The notes: generated by a model from the sequence alone, not told the origin. 12,582 nt of DNA from Candidatus Accumulibacter vicinus (GCA_002425405.1 DIME01000021.1:17512-30093), one strand, 5' to 3'. Positions 1 through 5,908 are shown, counted from the stretch's first letter. Made by a program: numbers and translations.

Positions 1-24
1 ATGACCGTTTCCCTCTCCCCCCGA

Positions 25-49
25 CCCCTCCCCCGCGCGGGGGGAGGGG
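25..49. repeat. GC-rich perfect inverted repeat
   Basis: A perfect 10-bp stem (CCCCTCCCCC at 25-34 against GGGGGAGGGG at 40-49) encloses a 5-nt loop. It resembles the C/G-run hairpins scattered between genes in GC-rich proteobacteria. There is no T-run on either side, so it is not a convincing intrinsic terminator. It lies just beyond the broken 3' end of the phosphatase gene. Confidence 0.55.
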
Positions 50-99
50 AGATTCGTGAGTCGCATACGCGACTTTCACATTAAACTTCAGTTGCAAAG

Positions 100-393
100 T
101 CATGACCGTTGGTAACGCAGTCCCTCCCAGTGCCCGTAGTCGATTTCCCGCAGCCCCGGCTCGGCGATCGGTTCGAGGCCGTGCGGGACGCCGAGGATGC
201 GCGCGGTCTCGACCGTGCGCTGGAGTGGGCTCGCGTAGATGGTGTCGAGGTCTTCCCCGCGCAGCCGTTCTGCCAGGCTGGCGACCTGTCGGCGTCCCGC
301 ATCGGACAAAGGCACGTCGGAGGAACCGGCGAATCGGTCTTCGGCGATGAGGTCGGTCGCGCCGTGGCGCACCAGATAGATTCGAGTTGGCAT
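100..393 (-). pseudogene. Truncated histidine phosphatase (phosphoglycerate mutase-like)
   Basis: The N-terminal half of a histidine-phosphatase-superfamily protein (GpmB/CobC-like). The signature LVRHGATD is near residues 6-13, with the phospho-accepting His in RHG. The second conserved block (YASPLQRTVETA) and the start of a third (EIDYGHWEGL) follow. The reading frame then ends about 10 residues later, so the protein is about 97 residues where the family usually has about 200, and the second catalytic His region is missing. It is probably a pseudogene cut near position 118, where family-like sequence stops. The ATG at 393 is chosen because it opens directly into the first beta strand (MPTRIYLVRHG); no clear ribosome binding site is visible. 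Confidence 0.75.
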
Positions 394-412
394 TGCGTTG
401 GCATTGCGTTGG
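391..412. repeat. 11-bp tandem duplication over the phosphatase start codon
   Basis: The 11-mer CATTGCGTTGG occurs twice back to back (391-401 and 402-412). On the minus strand each copy carries an ATG. The downstream copy holds the in-frame start of the phosphatase fragment, while the upstream copy's ATG is in another frame because 11 is not a multiple of 3. Confidence 0.8.
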
Positions 413-441
413 CTATTGCAGGTCACGGGAGAGCATACAGC

Positions 442-957
442 TCACTCTGCCTGTTCAGGTTGCTCGGCGGGAATGAACGGAATCAGACCTTTCTCAAAGG
501 CCATCCGCTGCAGCTCCACCGGTGCGCGACGAATGTCGACTATGAGGCCGTTGACCTGCAGCATCCACACCATGGGATTTTTGGCGAGCCGGCTGGGCAG
601 GGTCCATTTCGGCGAGAAGATGTCCATCTTGAGAGCTTCCCGGATTTCCTTGGACTTGTTCTGCCCGGTGCTCTCGGCAATCCCAAAAAACTCGTAGATC
701 ACTCTGGATTTGCAGTGCGGTTTCTGGGATGGGTCATCGAGAAAGTTGATTCGCCCAACGGCATGTACCGCAGCAGCGGCCCAGACCTTCTCCGTGCCGC
801 GCAATAGGGGAGATGGCCGCTTCCTGGCAAGCGCGCCGACCACCGCCTGGATCATCTGACGGTATTCCTCGTTGAGCGTCTTTTCGCAGAAGGCGTCGGT
901 CAGGGTCGTGATGGCCGCGAACTTTTCTACCATCGCTTTGGGAATTTGCTGGGACAT
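442..957 (-). CDS. DUF6398-domain protein of unknown function
   Basis: A 171-residue soluble protein. The central block, with the segments ALARKRPSPLLRG (about 42-54), VHAVGRINFLDDPSQ (about 64-78) and STGQNKSKEIRE (about 95-106), matches what I recall of the DUF6398 family; the function is not known. No signal peptide or membrane segment is apparent, and the tail is acidic (QPEQAE). The ATG at 957 is preferred over a GTG at 969 because an AGGTGG Shine-Dalgarno-like sequence lies 8 nt before it. It stands between a broken phosphatase gene and the cas1/cas2 scrap and shows no obvious operon partner. The family assignment is from memory of the motif pattern and needs a profile search. Confidence 0.7.
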   Translation of the reverse strand: MSQQIPKAMVEKFAAITTLTDAFCEKTLNEEYRQMIQAVVGALARKRPSPLLRGTEKVWAAAAVHAVGRINFLDDPSQKPHCKSRVIYEFFGIAESTGQNKSKEIREALKMDIFSPKWTLPSRLAKNPMVWMLQVNGLIVDIRRAPVELQRMAFEKGLIPFIPAEQPEQAE

Positions 958-988
958 TCGTGTGACCACCTGTAGATGTGTAGAGGTG

Positions 989-1573
989 TCATTCTTGCAG
1001 ATTCACCTGCAGATAACCAGAAGGAGGTATGAGTACGTCTGACTCATTCGCACCCTGCGCTCTCCTGCACGCGATTGCCGCCGGCAAGCTGGTCCAGAGG
1101 ATTTCCGCGGGCAGGTTGGCGCGTCCGATGCGGCCCTGAAAACTGCGTCCCGGCAGCGCATGGCAGCGCACGTCGTCGTCCTGTGGTTCGATCAGCGCGT
1201 CGATCTCCTGCAGGCAGCGATCCTTGGCGGCGTCGCTGCCGACCAGCAGGAAAATGCTGTATTCGAGCAGGGAGGCGTGCTTGCACATCTCGCGGTGGAC
1301 GCGCAACAGGCGGCGCGGATGGCTGATGTCGTAACCGATGACGAAAGCCTGTTCAGAAGTCAGCGAGAGCCGCGCGTTCGCCGGATCGCGTGGCGACCGG
1401 CGATTGCGACCATTGAAGTGCAGGCGAGCCGGCAGCAGCGCGGCGAAACCCTCGAAGTAAGCAGCCGCGCCGGCACCTTCGAGGCCACGCAGCGACGCCA
1501 TCGACGGCTGCTGATTGACCGCCGCGATGCTGGTCGCCAGCCGCTGCAGGATCAGCGTCAGCAGGTCGAGCAT
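989..1573 (-). pseudogene. Chimeric cas1-cas2 remnant (in-frame fusion)
   Basis: A decayed second copy of the cas1-cas2 pair found intact at 5925-7218. Homology runs from about 1044 to 1565. The product begins with Cas1 residues about 132-198, including the catalytic-Glu segment GLEGAGAAAYFEG, and then passes in frame into Cas2 from residue 2 (TSEQAFVIGYD). Relative to the intact copy about 403 bp is missing, which removes Cas1's later catalytic His and acidic residues and the Cas2 start codon. The Cas2 part is complete and roughly 90% identical to the intact protein by eye. Its stop codon has changed (TGA to TGC), so the frame reads on for about 30 extra residues. The start at 1573 is an accident of the junction with the upstream RAYT remnant. 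It cannot be an active Cas1; whether any Cas2-like product is made is unknown. Confidence 0.85.
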
Positions 1574-1777
1574 CCCCCAGAGGCTGGCCCTGATCCAGCG
1601 CCAGGCGGATGTCGCCGATCGCCTTGGCGTCCAGTTCCCGGTCGAACCCCTCCCGATATGTCATCAGCCGGTCTGCCTCAGGGGATGCGGCGTCAGCAGG
1701 TGGTCGGCCTGTCCGAGCCCGTTCGCACGGTAGCTGCTCCGGCAGCACCATCAATATGGGCGTGCAGGTACTCATAC
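1027..1777. repeat. 10-bp inverted repeat bracketing the RAYT/cas1-cas2 remnant
   Basis: GTATGAGTAC at 1027-1036 and its reverse complement GTACTCATAC at 1768-1777 lie just outside the two ends of the composite remnant (homology to cas2 ends at 1044, transposase-like sequence ends near 1746). The arms are identical over 10 bp. They could be terminal repeats or a recombination scar, or chance. Confidence 0.4.
1566..1746 (-). pseudogene. RAYT (IS200-like Y1 transposase) C-terminal remnant
   Basis: Two frames together rebuild the C-terminal part of a REP-associated tyrosine transposase. One frame (about 1659-1746) gives RSSYRANGLGQADHLLTPHP before hitting a stop. The next frame gives TYREGFDRELDAKAIGDIR and then LALDQGQPLG. 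In the family these two motifs are adjacent in one frame, so a small deletion or frameshift separates them here. The Y1 catalytic Tyr and HUH regions are absent. The end of the remnant abuts the cas1 homology at 1565 without a gap, which marks a recombination junction. It is non-functional. Confidence 0.7.
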
Positions 1778-1786
1778 TCATCAAGG

Positions 1787-2001
1787 CCCGGCCAAGTGTA
1801 ACTTGACGGCGGGAGAAGCGTTTCAACATAGGCAGCAACGTGGACAGGTTCGATGTCGTGTAAAGGTGGCGAACTGCAATGCCGCTCATGCGTAAGCCGT
1901 GCGGGTGTTCGGGTTGCGAATGTTGGCGGTGAAGAACTCGACGAAGCGCCGGCTGGCATCGGCAGTCGGCGAGAACAGTGTCGGAAGAGAGACTGTAGCA
2001 T
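1787..2001 (-). pseudogene. Tyrosine integrase/recombinase N-terminal remnant
   Basis: Pieces of the N-terminal SAM-like, core-binding region of a phage-type integrase appear in three frames. They are LFSPTADASRRFVEFFTANI continuing into RNPNTRTAYA; then, after a frame change, DIEPVHVAAYVETL; then, after another, SPAVKLHLA. All are on the minus strand in the expected order. The catalytic domain (the R..HxxR..Y set) is missing. This is a broken gene, and it shows that mobile DNA entered this zone. Confidence 0.7.
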
Positions 2002-2021
2002 TCGGTGCGGTGGTAACGATC

Positions 2022-2038
2022 GAGCGCATCATGCGCTC
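2022..2038. other. Short palindrome at the toxin gene's 3' end
   Basis: A 7-8-bp perfect stem (GAGCGCA/TGCGCTC) overlaps the stop codon of the PIN toxin gene. It may help stop or stabilise the toxin-antitoxin transcript, but there is no U-run, so it is not called a terminator. Confidence 0.35.
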
Positions 2039-2450
2039 AGCCTCCGAGCAAGCCAAGCGCGTCACGCGCTGTCAAGATGCGGGTGCCCTGATGACTCGAG
2101 AGGCTCAGCAGGTCCCTTTTGTCACCGGTCACGAGAAAGTCGGCCTGGCCGGCCTGGGCCATCGCCAAGAGAAAATTGTCGTAAGGGTCAGGCGAAACAT
2201 CGAGCATCGGCAAATGATCGATGAGGGTTGCCAGGCGGCGGATATCATTGACGAGGCGTCCGGCCTCGGCCGGGTGAATGCGGAAACGAATGCCTTCCCG
2301 TCGCATGACCCGGCGAATTTCTTCAATCTGCAGCTCGGAAGTGAGCAGCGTAAAGCGTCCGTCGCGCCACGCCTCGTAGAGCTTGTCGGGGGGTGTTCCG
2401 CGAGTGATCAGGGCCGCAACCAGGATGTTGGTGTCAAGAATCAGGCGCAT
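2037..2450 (-). CDS. PIN-domain toxin (RNase) of a type II toxin-antitoxin pair
   Basis: A 137-residue PIN-domain protein of the 'putative toxin, PIN family' group. These metal-dependent ribonucleases usually cut tRNA or mRNA when the antitoxin is lost. The acidic metal-binding set is visible: D6 in MRLILDTN, E43/E44 in SELQIEEIRRV, D91 in DPYDNFLLAMA, and D110 in TGDKRDLL with D113 nearby. The length is usual for the family. The ATG at 2450 is chosen because the domain starts at once; a longer in-frame reading to 2483 would overlap the antitoxin gene. It begins 5 bp after the antitoxin stop codon, the typical antitoxin-first operon order. All key residues are present, so it looks intact. Confidence 0.88.
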   Translation of the reverse strand: MRLILDTNILVAALITRGTPPDKLYEAWRDGRFTLLTSELQIEEIRRVMRREGIRFRIHPAEAGRLVNDIRRLATLIDHLPMLDVSPDPYDNFLLAMAQAGQADFLVTGDKRDLLSLSSHQGTRILTARDALGLLGG

Positions 2451-2455
2451 CCCGA

Positions 2456-2728
2456 CTACAACACCTTCGAGGAAGTCGGCCACATCTCGCTGCGAACGGT
2501 GGCGCAGGCCTCGTCGATCGCTGCCTGGAGCTCATCAGCGTCCAGGTCAGCATTACGCGCTTTGACGCCTTGAACCGCCTGGTCGAACATCCGCCAGCGA
2601 ATGGCGCCCTCGATGAACTTCGAGAGGTCGCCCTTGCGCATACCCTGGGCACCGAGAAAGGCCCGCAAGGCAAGATCGGTCTCTCGCGAAAGCGTAACGG
2701 TCAAACGGGTGGTCTCTTCGTGGGACAT
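2456..2728 (-). CDS. Ribbon-helix-helix-type antitoxin
   Basis: A 90-residue protein with a probable N-terminal ribbon-helix-helix DNA-binding fold: a beta strand (TTRLTVTLSRET, about 6-17), helix 1 (DLALRAFLGAQG) and helix 2 (KGDLSKFIEGAIRWRMFDQ, about 32-50). An acidic helical C-terminal half (about 55-85) would wrap the PIN toxin. The ATG at 2728 follows AGGTG with about 6 nt spacing. Its place just upstream of the PIN gene, with a 5-bp gap, makes it the antitoxin and probable autorepressor of the pair. The family call comes from the strand-helix pattern and the context. Confidence 0.8.
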   Translation of the reverse strand: MSHEETTRLTVTLSRETDLALRAFLGAQGMRKGDLSKFIEGAIRWRMFDQAVQGVKARNADLDADELQAAIDEACATVRSEMWPTSSKVL

Positions 2729-2767
2729 CTTTTCACCTCAGCACATAAACATCTATCCACTTAACAA

Positions 2768-2790
2768 CTTAGCATCTTGTACGCTTAGCA
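2768..2790. promoter_or_regulatory. Possible antitoxin operator: CTTAGCA direct repeats
   Basis: The heptamer CTTAGCA occurs at 2768-2774 and again at 2784-2790, 16 bp start to start, 40-62 bp upstream of the antitoxin start codon. RHH antitoxins commonly bind short repeats spaced by a turn or more of DNA in their own promoter. That makes this a candidate operator; no -35/-10 pair is clear enough to call. Confidence 0.35.
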
Positions 2791-2870
2791 GCAAGAGAGG
2801 GGGCTCCGGAATTTCGAACAGCAGGATAAGTGCTAGCCTTGCCCCAACGAACGGCTGCGGAAGCGGCCAT

Positions 2871-3006
2871 AACAGGCGCAAGAGAAGGACGAGGCGGAAC
2901 CCCCCCCCCACACCGGCATTCAAGGCGCCAGTGGCATTGGCAGTGCTGAAGAGCGACAAGACGCTGGCGGAGTTGGCCCAGCAGGATGACATTCACCCGA
3001 ACCAGA
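2871..3006 (+). pseudogene. IS3-family OrfA (HTH) fragment
   Basis: A short stretch translates to FKAPVALAVLKSDKTLAELA followed by QQDDIHPNQ. This is the N-terminal helix-turn-helix region of an IS3-type transposase OrfA (the family usually reads FKAKVALAALKGDKTLAELA...HPNQI). The similarity stops right after HPNQ. A run of ten C bases (2900-2909) sits in front of the domain, in a lysine/arginine-rich start. No OrfB or clear terminal repeats were found. The rest of 3007-3231 shows no gene. Confidence 0.7.
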
Positions 3007-3231
3007 TGCGACTTTCCCACCACGCCCCTTCGCCCAAAAGCTCCACCGAGCTCTATTCGTTGCGTATAAAATCCCGGAAAGTCAAAACCAAACGCAACAC
3101 CGGCCACTTGACCACAACCGACAGGGCTTCACTTATCAAAGAAGATTTTCTGTCCAAACAAACGGGGCCACCTCTTATTCCATCGAGGGGGCGAGGGAGT
3201 TTCTTTCACTTCTGCAGGCAAAATGAATCTG

Positions 3232-3327
3232 CGCTAACCTCTCGGTCAGCCGTACCGCCCGCAAGCTGCGCTTGCGGGTTCCCTCCGCCCTTCGGGCTCC
3301 GGCGGCCGGTTACCTCAAACGTTCGGC
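3232..3327 (+). other. attC-like integron recombination site 1
   Basis: The 3' end (CGGTTACCTCAAACGTTCGG, 3307-3326) has the layout of an attC left-prime arm followed by a simple site GTTCGGC (3321-3327). The matching simple site at the other end is CGCTAAC (3232-3238). Between them are strong hairpins (CCCGCAAG/CTTGCGGG and GCCC-TTC-GGGC), as expected of the variable terminal structure. The pairing of the outer simple sites is imperfect, so this is the weakest of the three sites. It closes an upstream cassette that is no longer recognisable and defines the start of the NADAR cassette. Confidence 0.6.
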
Positions 3328-3343
3328 GTCATAGGGCCTCGCG

Positions 3344-3778
3344 GTGAATGAGCCAATCTACTTCTACACAAAGTCTGGGCCGTTCTACGAACTGTCGAAC
3401 TTCTCTCCGTTCGGCTTTGAGCATGCTGGTGCCTACTGGCCGACGGTTGAGCACTATTTTCAAGCTCAGAAGTTCGAAGACCCAGCCTATCGCGAACGCA
3501 TTCGCAACGCCTCCTCGCCGCACGACGCCCGAGCGTTGGGCCAGAGCCGTCAGGTTCCCATTCGTCCCGACTGGGAGTCCGTCCGTGAGGAAGTCATGCT
3601 CACGGCTCTTCGTCTCAAGTTCCAGCGCCCTAACCTCAAGGCAACGCTCCTCGGCACTGGCGACCGCGCGTTGGTTGAAGCGTCACCTTTCGACTATTTC
3701 TGGGGTGCAGGCCAAGATGGCTCTGGACAGAACCGCCTTGGCTGCCTCCTTGAACAAGTGCGTCAAGAACTGCAATGA
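3344..3778 (+). CDS. NADAR-family (YbiA-like) N-glycosidase on an integron cassette
   Basis: A 144-residue single-domain NADAR protein. Family features are FYTKSGPFYELSNFSP near the start, WPTVEHYFQAQKF with the conserved Glu at residue 36, and a C-terminal WGAGQDGSGQNRLG segment (about 120-133). Known NADAR proteins cleave N-glycosidic bonds: YbiA acts on riboflavin-pathway intermediates, and others remove ADP-ribose from guanine in DNA as antitoxins to DarT1. Which substrate applies here cannot be read from sequence. Translation must start at the GTG at 3344, as no in-frame ATG lies upstream of the domain. The start is only about 22 bp after the attC1 crossover point and the stop is 1 bp before attC2, the tight packing of a gene cassette. 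Confidence 0.88.
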   Translation: MNEPIYFYTKSGPFYELSNFSPFGFEHAGAYWPTVEHYFQAQKFEDPAYRERIRNASSPHDARALGQSRQVPIRPDWESVREEVMLTALRLKFQRPNLKATLLGTGDRALVEASPFDYFWGAGQDGSGQNRLGCLLEQVRQELQ

Positions 3779-3779
3779 C

Positions 3780-3862
3780 GCCCAACCCCCCCGCTTACAC
3801 TGGATGCTCGATCAGCGGCGCTACGCTTGCTGGTCTCGCGCCGGTGAAACGGACCGTTGGGC
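3780..3862 (+). other. attC integron recombination site 2
   Basis: The simple sites are perfect complements: GCCCAAC at 3780-3786 and GTTGGGC at 3856-3862 (GTTRRRY consensus). The inner arms CCGCTTACACTGG and CCGGTGAAACGG pair with the unpaired bases typical of attC. The site is 83 bp long, begins right after the NADAR stop codon, and the next gene starts 5 bp beyond it. Crossover would be between G3856 and T3857. Confidence 0.85.
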
Positions 3863-3867
3863 GTCGG

Positions 3868-4428
3868 ATGTCGCGATTGCTGATTGCCGGGCTGCTTCTC
3901 CTGAGTCTTGACTTCACTTGGGCGGCTTCTTTCGACTGCACGAAGGCAGCCTCCTCTGTAGAACGACTCATCTGTTCCACGCCGGCACTCTCAGCCCTCG
4001 ATGAAGAGGTTGCCGATCTCTATTCGACGCAACTCGCGCTCGCCAGTAGTCAACCTTCACTGCGTGACTCACAGCGCGCGTGGCTCCGAACTCGAGACGC
4101 CTGCCAGGACTTCGAGTGCATCAGGACGTCCTACGAGGCCCGCGCCGTCGGTCTCGCGTGCAGCGATAGTCCCGCCATGGGTTCGGCTATCGGTGTTGCG
4201 TCCTGTGCCAAGGCGCGCCTGCGAGCGCTCGACCGCAGGCTCGACGCTGAGAATCCAGCTGGCGATGCGCACATCACCGCCTGGCGCGCAGTGCGCCGCG
4301 AGTCCTGCCTGCAAGCCGGACATGCGGCCGGTGGGGCGCCAGGCTGGCAAGCCGCTTCGGCCCTTCAATGCGAGGTCAAGGCAACTGAGACTCGGTTGGC
4401 AAACCTGCGGCGCACCAGAGGCCGCTAA
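3868..4428 (+). CDS. Secreted LprI/DUF1311-like protein on an integron cassette
   Basis: A 186-residue exported protein. A signal peptide (MSRLLIAGLLLLSLDFTWAA) is followed by a cysteine-rich helical domain of the lysozyme-inhibitor LprI-like N-terminal family (DUF1311). Key segments are SFDCTKAASSVERLICSTPA, the ALDEEVADLY helix, and QRAWLRTRDACQDFECIRTSYEAR. A second half (from about residue 95, CSDSPAMGSAI) has the same Cys-and-helix character but fits the family less well. Its place would be the periplasm or cell surface; lysozyme inhibition is known only for some relatives. The ATG at 3868 is chosen over an in-frame ATG at 3775 because the latter lies in the previous gene and attC2, and because the signal peptide starts here. 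It ends 6 bp before attC3, so it is cassette cargo. Confidence 0.82.
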   Translation: MSRLLIAGLLLLSLDFTWAASFDCTKAASSVERLICSTPALSALDEEVADLYSTQLALASSQPSLRDSQRAWLRTRDACQDFECIRTSYEARAVGLACSDSPAMGSAIGVASCAKARLRALDRRLDAENPAGDAHITAWRAVRRESCLQAGHAAGGAPGWQAASALQCEVKATETRLANLRRTRGR

Positions 4429-4434
4429 GCCGAC

Positions 4435-4489
4435 GCCTAACGAATCAGGTTAGATCGTGCGAAGCCGCGATCTGAACCGTTTGTTGGAC
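4435..4489 (+). other. attC integron recombination site 3
   Basis: GCCTAAC (4435-4441) and GTTGGAC (4483-4489) are the outer simple sites. The inner arms AATCAGGTTAGATCG and CGATCTGAACCGTTT form a near-perfect stem with the extra unpaired bases typical of attC. At 55 bp it is a short-form site. It ends the LprI-like cassette (3857-4483) and is the last site seen; no attC follows the DraG gene, so the cassette array stops here. Confidence 0.8.
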
Positions 4490-4533
4490 GAGCCCGGCCG
4501 CTAGGCGCCTACCAAGCCTACAATACAGAAAAC

Positions 4534-5685
4534 ATGTTCCGAGTGGAAATGCCAGATGAGAAAACCGGCCGAGAAAACCGGTCGAGAAAACAGCGCGAGA
4601 GCAATGCCTTGATCAAAATCCGCCATGCCGCCGTCGGCTGCCTGCTCGGCACCGCTGTCGGCGATGCGCTGGGACTGGCCGGCGAAGGACTCTCGAAGCG
4701 GCGACTGGCCTGCTTCTATCCGGACAGCACGCGCTACCACCTGCTCTTCGGCCGCGGCCTGTGTTCCGACGATACCGAGCACGCCTGCATGACGGCGCAG
4801 GCCCTTCTTGCCGCCAGTGCCGTACCTCGTGACAACGCCGCGCGGGTCTTCGCCGGCGATCTCGCCTGGCGGCTGCGCTTCTGGCTGCTGGGGCTGCCGG
4901 CCGGCGTCGGGCTGGCCACCGGCCGCGCCATCCTCAAACTCTGGCTCGGCTGGTCGGTCGAGACCGCCGGCGTGTATTCCGCAGGCAACGGGCCGGCCAT
5001 GCGTGCACCGATCATCGGCATCTGCGCGGGCGACGATTCGCCGTACCTGCGCCAACTGATCCGGGCCTCGACCCGCATCACGCACACCGACCCACTGGCC
5101 GAACAGGGTGCCCTGGCAGTGGCTCTGGCTGCTCAGCTCGCGACCAGAGCCAATCCTCCCGCCGCGCTGAGGGTGGGGGAGGAACTGGCGACGGCTCTTG
5201 CCCCCGAGGGGCGCGAACTGGCCGTGCTGATCCGCCGTGCGGCGCAAAGCGTGCATCAGGGCGAGTCGACGCCGGCCTTCGCCGCCCACATCGGCTGTGG
5301 CCAGGGTGTCAGCGGTTATATGCTGCACAGCGTGCCGGTGGCGCTGCATGCCTGGCTGTCGCATCCCGAGGAGATGCAGGCAGCGCTCACGGCCGCGATC
5401 GTCTGCGGTGGCGACACCGACAGCGTAGCCGCCATCGTCGGCGCCCTGGTCGGCGCCCGCATTGGCCCCGACAGGTTCCCCGCGCATTTGCTCGATGGCC
5501 TCGTCGAATGGCCGCGTACAGTCCAGTGGCTGACCCTGCTCGGCGAACGACTCGCCCGGACTCGAACACCGCAGGCCCTGGCCAAACCGCTCGCACTGAA
5601 CCTTCCCGGCCTGCTGCTGCGCAATGTCTTCTTCTTTGTGCTGGTACTGATGCACGGCCTGCGCCGCCTGCTGCCACCATATTGA
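4534..5685 (+). CDS. ADP-ribosylglycohydrolase (DraG/ARH family)
   Basis: A 383-residue enzyme with the metal-binding motifs of the ADP-ribosylglycohydrolase fold: GCLLGTAVGDALG (35-47), CSDDTE (77-82), GNGPAMRAP (151-159), THTDP (183-187) and CGGDTDS (291-297). The family removes ADP-ribose from protein side chains or other ADP-ribosylated molecules with two Mg ions. Residues about 358-376 (NLPGLLLRNVFFFVLVLMHG) are strongly hydrophobic, unusual for the family and a possible membrane anchor. The start is uncertain: ATG 4534 and ATG 4549 give a charged, low-quality N-terminus encoded by a 13-bp tandem repeat, whereas TTG 4609 starts just ahead of the domain. A TACAAT box at 4519-4524 would put transcription start at about 4531, favouring a later start. 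It lies upstream of cas1-cas2 on the same strand. Confidence 0.88.
   Translation: MFRVEMPDEKTGRENRSRKQRESNALIKIRHAAVGCLLGTAVGDALGLAGEGLSKRRLACFYPDSTRYHLLFGRGLCSDDTEHACMTAQALLAASAVPRDNAARVFAGDLAWRLRFWLLGLPAGVGLATGRAILKLWLGWSVETAGVYSAGNGPAMRAPIIGICAGDDSPYLRQLIRASTRITHTDPLAEQGALAVALAAQLATRANPPAALRVGEELATALAPEGRELAVLIRRAAQSVHQGESTPAFAAHIGCGQGVSGYMLHSVPVALHAWLSHPEEMQAALTAAIVCGGDTDSVAAIVGALVGARIGPDRFPAHLLDGLVEWPRTVQWLTLLGERLARTRTPQALAKPLALNLPGLLLRNVFFFVLVLMHGLRRLLPPY
4558..4596 (+). repeat. 13-bp tandem repeat, three copies
   Basis: The unit GAGAAAACCGGYC occurs at 4558-4570 and 4571-4583, with a third, diverged copy (GAGAAAACAGCGC) at 4584-4596. Since 13 is not a multiple of 3, copy changes would shift any frame reading through it. 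That suggests it is 5' untranslated sequence of the DraG gene rather than coding. Confidence 0.75.
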
Positions 5686-5719
5686 GCCGCAGGGGCGGGC
5701 GCCAGTCCGGGTGGAATGA

Positions 5720-5908
5720 AAATTTAAGAAGTCGTTCTTCGAGTGCTGGCTGACCGCCGCCGAGTTGCGCGAGGTACAAGACACGCTGGCCGGGATGCTC
5801 GACCTGAGCCACGACCGTGCGCACATTTTCCAGCTCGATCCACGCATGGCGCGCGATTTGCTGGGGCGGGCGACGGCGCCGGTGACCGATGTTTTTCTGA
5901 TTGTCTGA
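5720..5908 (+). pseudogene. C-terminal fragment of a second, canonical cas2
   Basis: An open frame of 62 codons, closed upstream by an in-frame TGA (5717-5719). It contains SFFECWLTAAELREVQDTLA, a D..RAHIFQL strand and the ending VTDVFLIV. This is the pattern of the second half of ordinary Cas2 proteins (FEC.L...EL..L, then a D..R.Y.L strand). About the first 30 residues, with the first beta strand and the metal-binding Asp, are gone, and there is no start codon. It belongs to a different Cas2 subgroup from the intact cas2 at 6922. It sits between the DraG gene and cas1, 16 bp before the cas1 start codon. Confidence 0.7.

Noticed and set aside
1..110. ATGACCGTT at 1-9 and 102-110 as direct repeats or attachment sites
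   Set aside because: Only 9 bp and no matching element between them; easily due to chance.
2601..3347. 248-codon plus-strand frame across the toxin-antitoxin promoter and IS fragment
   Set aside because: It is a patchwork: antisense of the antitoxin, an IS3 OrfA scrap, and attC sequence, with no single protein character.
4534..5685. DraG gene as a third integron cassette
   Set aside because: No attC-like site follows it; the gene is followed at once by a cas2 fragment and cas1.
4501..5847. 448-codon minus-strand frame opposite the DraG gene
   Set aside because: It is a Gln/Gly/Ala-rich antisense translation of a gene with clear catalytic motifs on the plus strand.
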